Below are positions 61,420-64,000 of a stretch of 64,000 bases of DNA, piece by piece. The stretch lies in assembly GCA_016722285.1 (NCBI GenBank), contig JADKGI010000001.1:744001-808000 (forward strand), given 5' to 3'. The translations under genes were made by a program, and so were the position numbers. This stretch comes from Saprospiraceae bacterium (GTDB taxonomy: Bacteria; Bacteroidota; Bacteroidia; Chitinophagales; Saprospiraceae). The notes beneath the pieces were generated by a model. That model made no database searches, was not told the DNA's origin, and was given only the letters and a program-made list of their open reading frames with translations. The stretch's first letter is position 1. Each line of letters begins with the position of its first letter.

Positions 61420-64000
61420 ATGAAAAACTTGTTACCCACTATCCTATTGAGTTTTATGTTTTCAATATCATATTGCCAGATCAGTGCAAAACTGATGCGG
61501 TATATGGACGTCTCTGATACCCATATCGTTTTTGTATTCGGGGGCGATATCTGGATCGTTGACAAAACCGGAGGCACAGCCATACAAATGACAAATTCAC
61601 CCGGAGAAGAGTCATGGCCAAAATTTTCTCCTGATGGCAAGTCTATTGCCTTTACAGCAGGATATAATGGAAGCCAAAATATTTATGTCATGCCAGTAAC
61701 GGGAGGCATACCTACCAGAGTGACATACAAATCACTTCCCGACAGGATGATCGACTGGCATCCGGACGGCAAGCAACTTCTCATAGGATCTCCGGGAGAT
61801 AATGGTGGTCGGAGACTTTTAAACCAGTTCTTTCTTGTATCCAAAGACGGTGGACTTCCCGAGAAATTACCCATTCCTTACGGAGAATTAGCCAGCTTTT
61901 CGCCGGATGGCAAAAAATTAGCCTATATCACCAAGATCACAGAAAACTATCCTTTCAAAAGAATGAGAAGTGGTAACAACAGCGATATCCTGATTTACGA
62001 TATGGTGACTCAAAAAGTTGAAAATATCACAAATCGAATAGCCATCGATGGCAAACCCGCATGGGCCGGCAACACAATATATTTTCTGTCTGACGACAAT
62101 GATGATATGAGGCTGAATATCTGGACTTATGACACAGGGACCAAAGCGATGAAGCAGATCACTGATTTTAAGGATTTTGATATTTCTTATCTTTCAGCCG
62201 GTAATAAAGACCTTGTTTTTGAAATGGGTGGAGATCTGTATCTGATGGACCTGGCCACTCGCAAATACAAAAAAAGTAGAAGTAAAAGTAGTCAGTGATC
62301 TGATGACTGAAATTCCGCAGCTAAAGAATGTCAGTAAAAGAATTTCTAATATGGCGGTTTCACCTGATGGCAAGAGAGCTATTCTTGAAGCCAGAGGCGA
62401 ACTCTTTAATGTTCCAGCGAAAGATGGTGTTACTCTAAATTTGACTCGTTCAAGTGGTGCTTATGATCGCGACCCGTCATGGTCACCTGATGGCAAAACC
62501 ATAGCCTGGTGGAGTGACAGATCGGGAGAGTATGAAATATGGCTCCAAAAATCACTGGGAGATCCTAATCCTAAGCAGCTTACGATGCGAAAAGGCGGAT
62601 ACGGATATTCGCTGTATTGGTCTCCGGACAATAAAAAACTGGCATTTATTGATGAAAAAAATGATATTTCTATCATAGACACAGCTACAGGTGCCATAGA
62701 AAAAGCAGCTAACTCAGAGTGGGATGTTAGTCATGGCGGAAGAGGGGCATTCATTATAAAATGGTCACCTGACTCCAGATGGATAACCTTTCCACTCGCA
62801 GTGAAAAATGCTCAATCTGCAATTTTTATCTACGACACTGAAAGCAAAAAACTGAATCAGGCTACCTCAGGATTTTATTCTGATGATTTACCGACTTTCA
62901 GTCAGGATGGAAAGTATTTGTTTTTCCAGACAAACCGCAACATGGATGTAGAATATTCGGCTTTGGGTGATGGAACCTGGATTTATCCGAATGCAACACA
63001 AATTGTTTCTGTCAATCTCAATAAAGATATACCTTCACTTTTGCCTCCTAAAAATGATACCCTAACTGTCGCTGCCACAGAAAAGACAGATAAAACAGAA
63101 AAACCAGACAAGGTAGAAAAGACAGATAAAACAGAAAAGACTGACAAATCGGAGGATAAGAAGAAAGATGCAGTGAAAGTAAACATTGATTTTGAAAATT
63201 TTGAAGCCAGGATAGTAACTCTTCCGGTGAAAGCCGGCAATTTTGATAAAATGGCAGTAGCAGAAAATAAATTGATTTATCTCCGAAGACCCAATACAGG
63301 TTCCGGTGAAAATGGTGCTTCTTTAAAATATTATGATCTAAAGGAAAGAGAGGAAAAAACCATCATGGATAAAGTCAGTGATTATGCAGTCACAGCCGAT
63401 GGGAAATCTATCCTGGTAGAAAGTAACCGGCAATATGGCATCATTAGTGTAGGTGCAAGTCAAAAGATTGAAAAAGCGATTCCAACAGATGGCCTGGTCA
63501 TGCCTTGGGTTGCCAGACAAGAGTGGGAACAGATATTTAATGATACATGGAGACGTTACAGAGATTTCTTTTATGACCCGGCTATGCAAAAAGTGGACTG
63601 GAATGAAATGAGAACCCGATACGGTGCCTTGGTAAAAGACGCCCGAACCAGATGGGATATAATCAATATTCAATCTACAATGATCAGCGAGTTGGCAGCA
63701 GGTCATACGTATGCCCGTACCGGAGATACAGAAGAGTTTACACCACTTATTTCCGGATTTCTTGGTATTGACTGGATAAAAGAAGGCAATCAATACGCGG
63801 TCGGCCGAATCGTAAAACCGGCGGCATGGGACACTGAGATCAGATCACCATTTGATCGGCCCGGTATAGATGTGAAAGAGGGTGATATTATTACGGCGGT
63901 CAATGGCATCTCACTGGATATTACTAAAGACCCCTACGCCGCATTTGAAGGGTTAGAAGGTAAAACAGTTGTACTCAGTATCACGAGGAAGAATGGACTG
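61420..64000 (+). pseudogene. Tricorn-type protease (PD40 propeller, PDZ, S41), frame broken once, 3' end outside window
   Basis: Signal peptide (LLPTILLSFMFSISYC), then six- or seven-bladed PD40 repeats (FSPDGKSIAFTAG, WSPDGKTIAWWSD, WSPDNKKLAFIDE), a Lys/Asp/Glu linker (63080-63170), the tricorn core (EQIFNDTWRRYRDFFYDP) and a PDZ-like part (GIDVKEGDIITAVNGI). The frame breaks at an A7 run (62269-62275); removing one A restores KYKKVEVKVVSDLMTEIPQL. Not in frame as given after 62298 (stop TGA). S41 catalytic residues would lie beyond the window. Probably a periplasmic peptide-degrading protease. Confidence 0.85.

Noticed and set aside
1..64000. tRNA or rRNA genes, intact insertion sequences, prophage
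   Set aside because: No cloverleaf with a GTTCGA-type arm, no rRNA-like segment and no transposase or phage gene could be supported by reading both strands.

Overview
The window looks like a chromosomal stretch of a Bacteroidota bacterium, most like the Saprospiria/Chitinophagia side of the phylum. The evidence is type IX secretion (T9SS) sorting domains and a PorP/SprF protein, CRTAC1/ASPIC and DUF6090 proteins, LytS/LytTR regulation, many short lipoprotein signals, AT-rich spacers, TAnnTTTG-type -7 promoter elements and TIGR02436-type four-helix-bundle genes. No rRNA, tRNA, CRISPR array or intact transposase was seen.

Layout. (1) 1-7.8 kb: end of a DUF1566 gene, then a long minus-strand arsenic operon read right to left: arsR, small thioredoxin, rhodanese, ACR3, arsC, four-helix-bundle cassette, ArsP-like permease, DinB-like, ArsF, second four-helix-bundle cassette, ArsG, FmdE-like lipoprotein. 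Three TTCG-N8-CGAA operators sit upstream; in two of them the 8-base spacer is the -7 promoter element. (2) 8.1-19.4 kb: two collinear copies of an uncharacterised envelope module (long YHYH protein, short YHYH protein, MORN/YwqK-type lipoprotein, SCO/SenC copper-chaperone-like lipoprotein). One copy adds a DUF6702-like protein, the other an EF-hand lipoprotein. A glutaminase and a DUF6090-like protein lie between the copies. At the upstream end is an ECF sigma factor / anti-sigma / periplasmic metal-sensor trio resembling CnrH-CnrY-CnrX. Two module transcripts share an equally spaced two-block promoter-like motif, so this looks like a sigma-controlled metal or redox envelope response. It is my main candidate for an undescribed system.

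(3) 19.5-27.3 kb: accessory, partly decayed region with an amine oxidase, lone HigA-like antitoxin, two broken alpha/beta hydrolases, an attC-like imperfect palindrome, DUF998, SGNH hydrolase, broken SnoaL-like gene and a Crp/Fnr regulator. (4) 27.3-40.7 kb: T9SS-exported CRTAC1 protein, LytS/LytTR pair, M13 peptidase, T9SS type B protein, PL6 polysaccharide lyase and penicillin acylase family protein. Two copies of a ~150-bp palindromic MITE-like element flank the regulator block. (5) 40.8-51.7 kb (minus strand): methyltransferase, small secreted Cys-rich and Cna-B-like proteins, then a surface-protein operon: a 1521-residue gliding-type adhesin with seven near-identical 79-residue repeats, PorP/SprF, PD40 and an outer-membrane protein. 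(6) 52.4-64 kb (plus strand): small coiled-coil protein, two DUF6090 proteins, then a run that looks like peptide salvage: serine hydrolase, DmpA-like P1 peptidase, M20 peptidase, DUF819 carrier, agmatine/peptidyl-arginine deiminase and a tricorn-type protease cut by the window edge.

Caution. At least seven otherwise intact genes are broken by one-base indels, mostly in homopolymers. This pattern suggests residual sequencing error more than biology, so most pseudogene labels mean that the reading frame is broken as given. The hydrolase genes at 22-23.9 kb are worse and may be real decay or a bad contig join.
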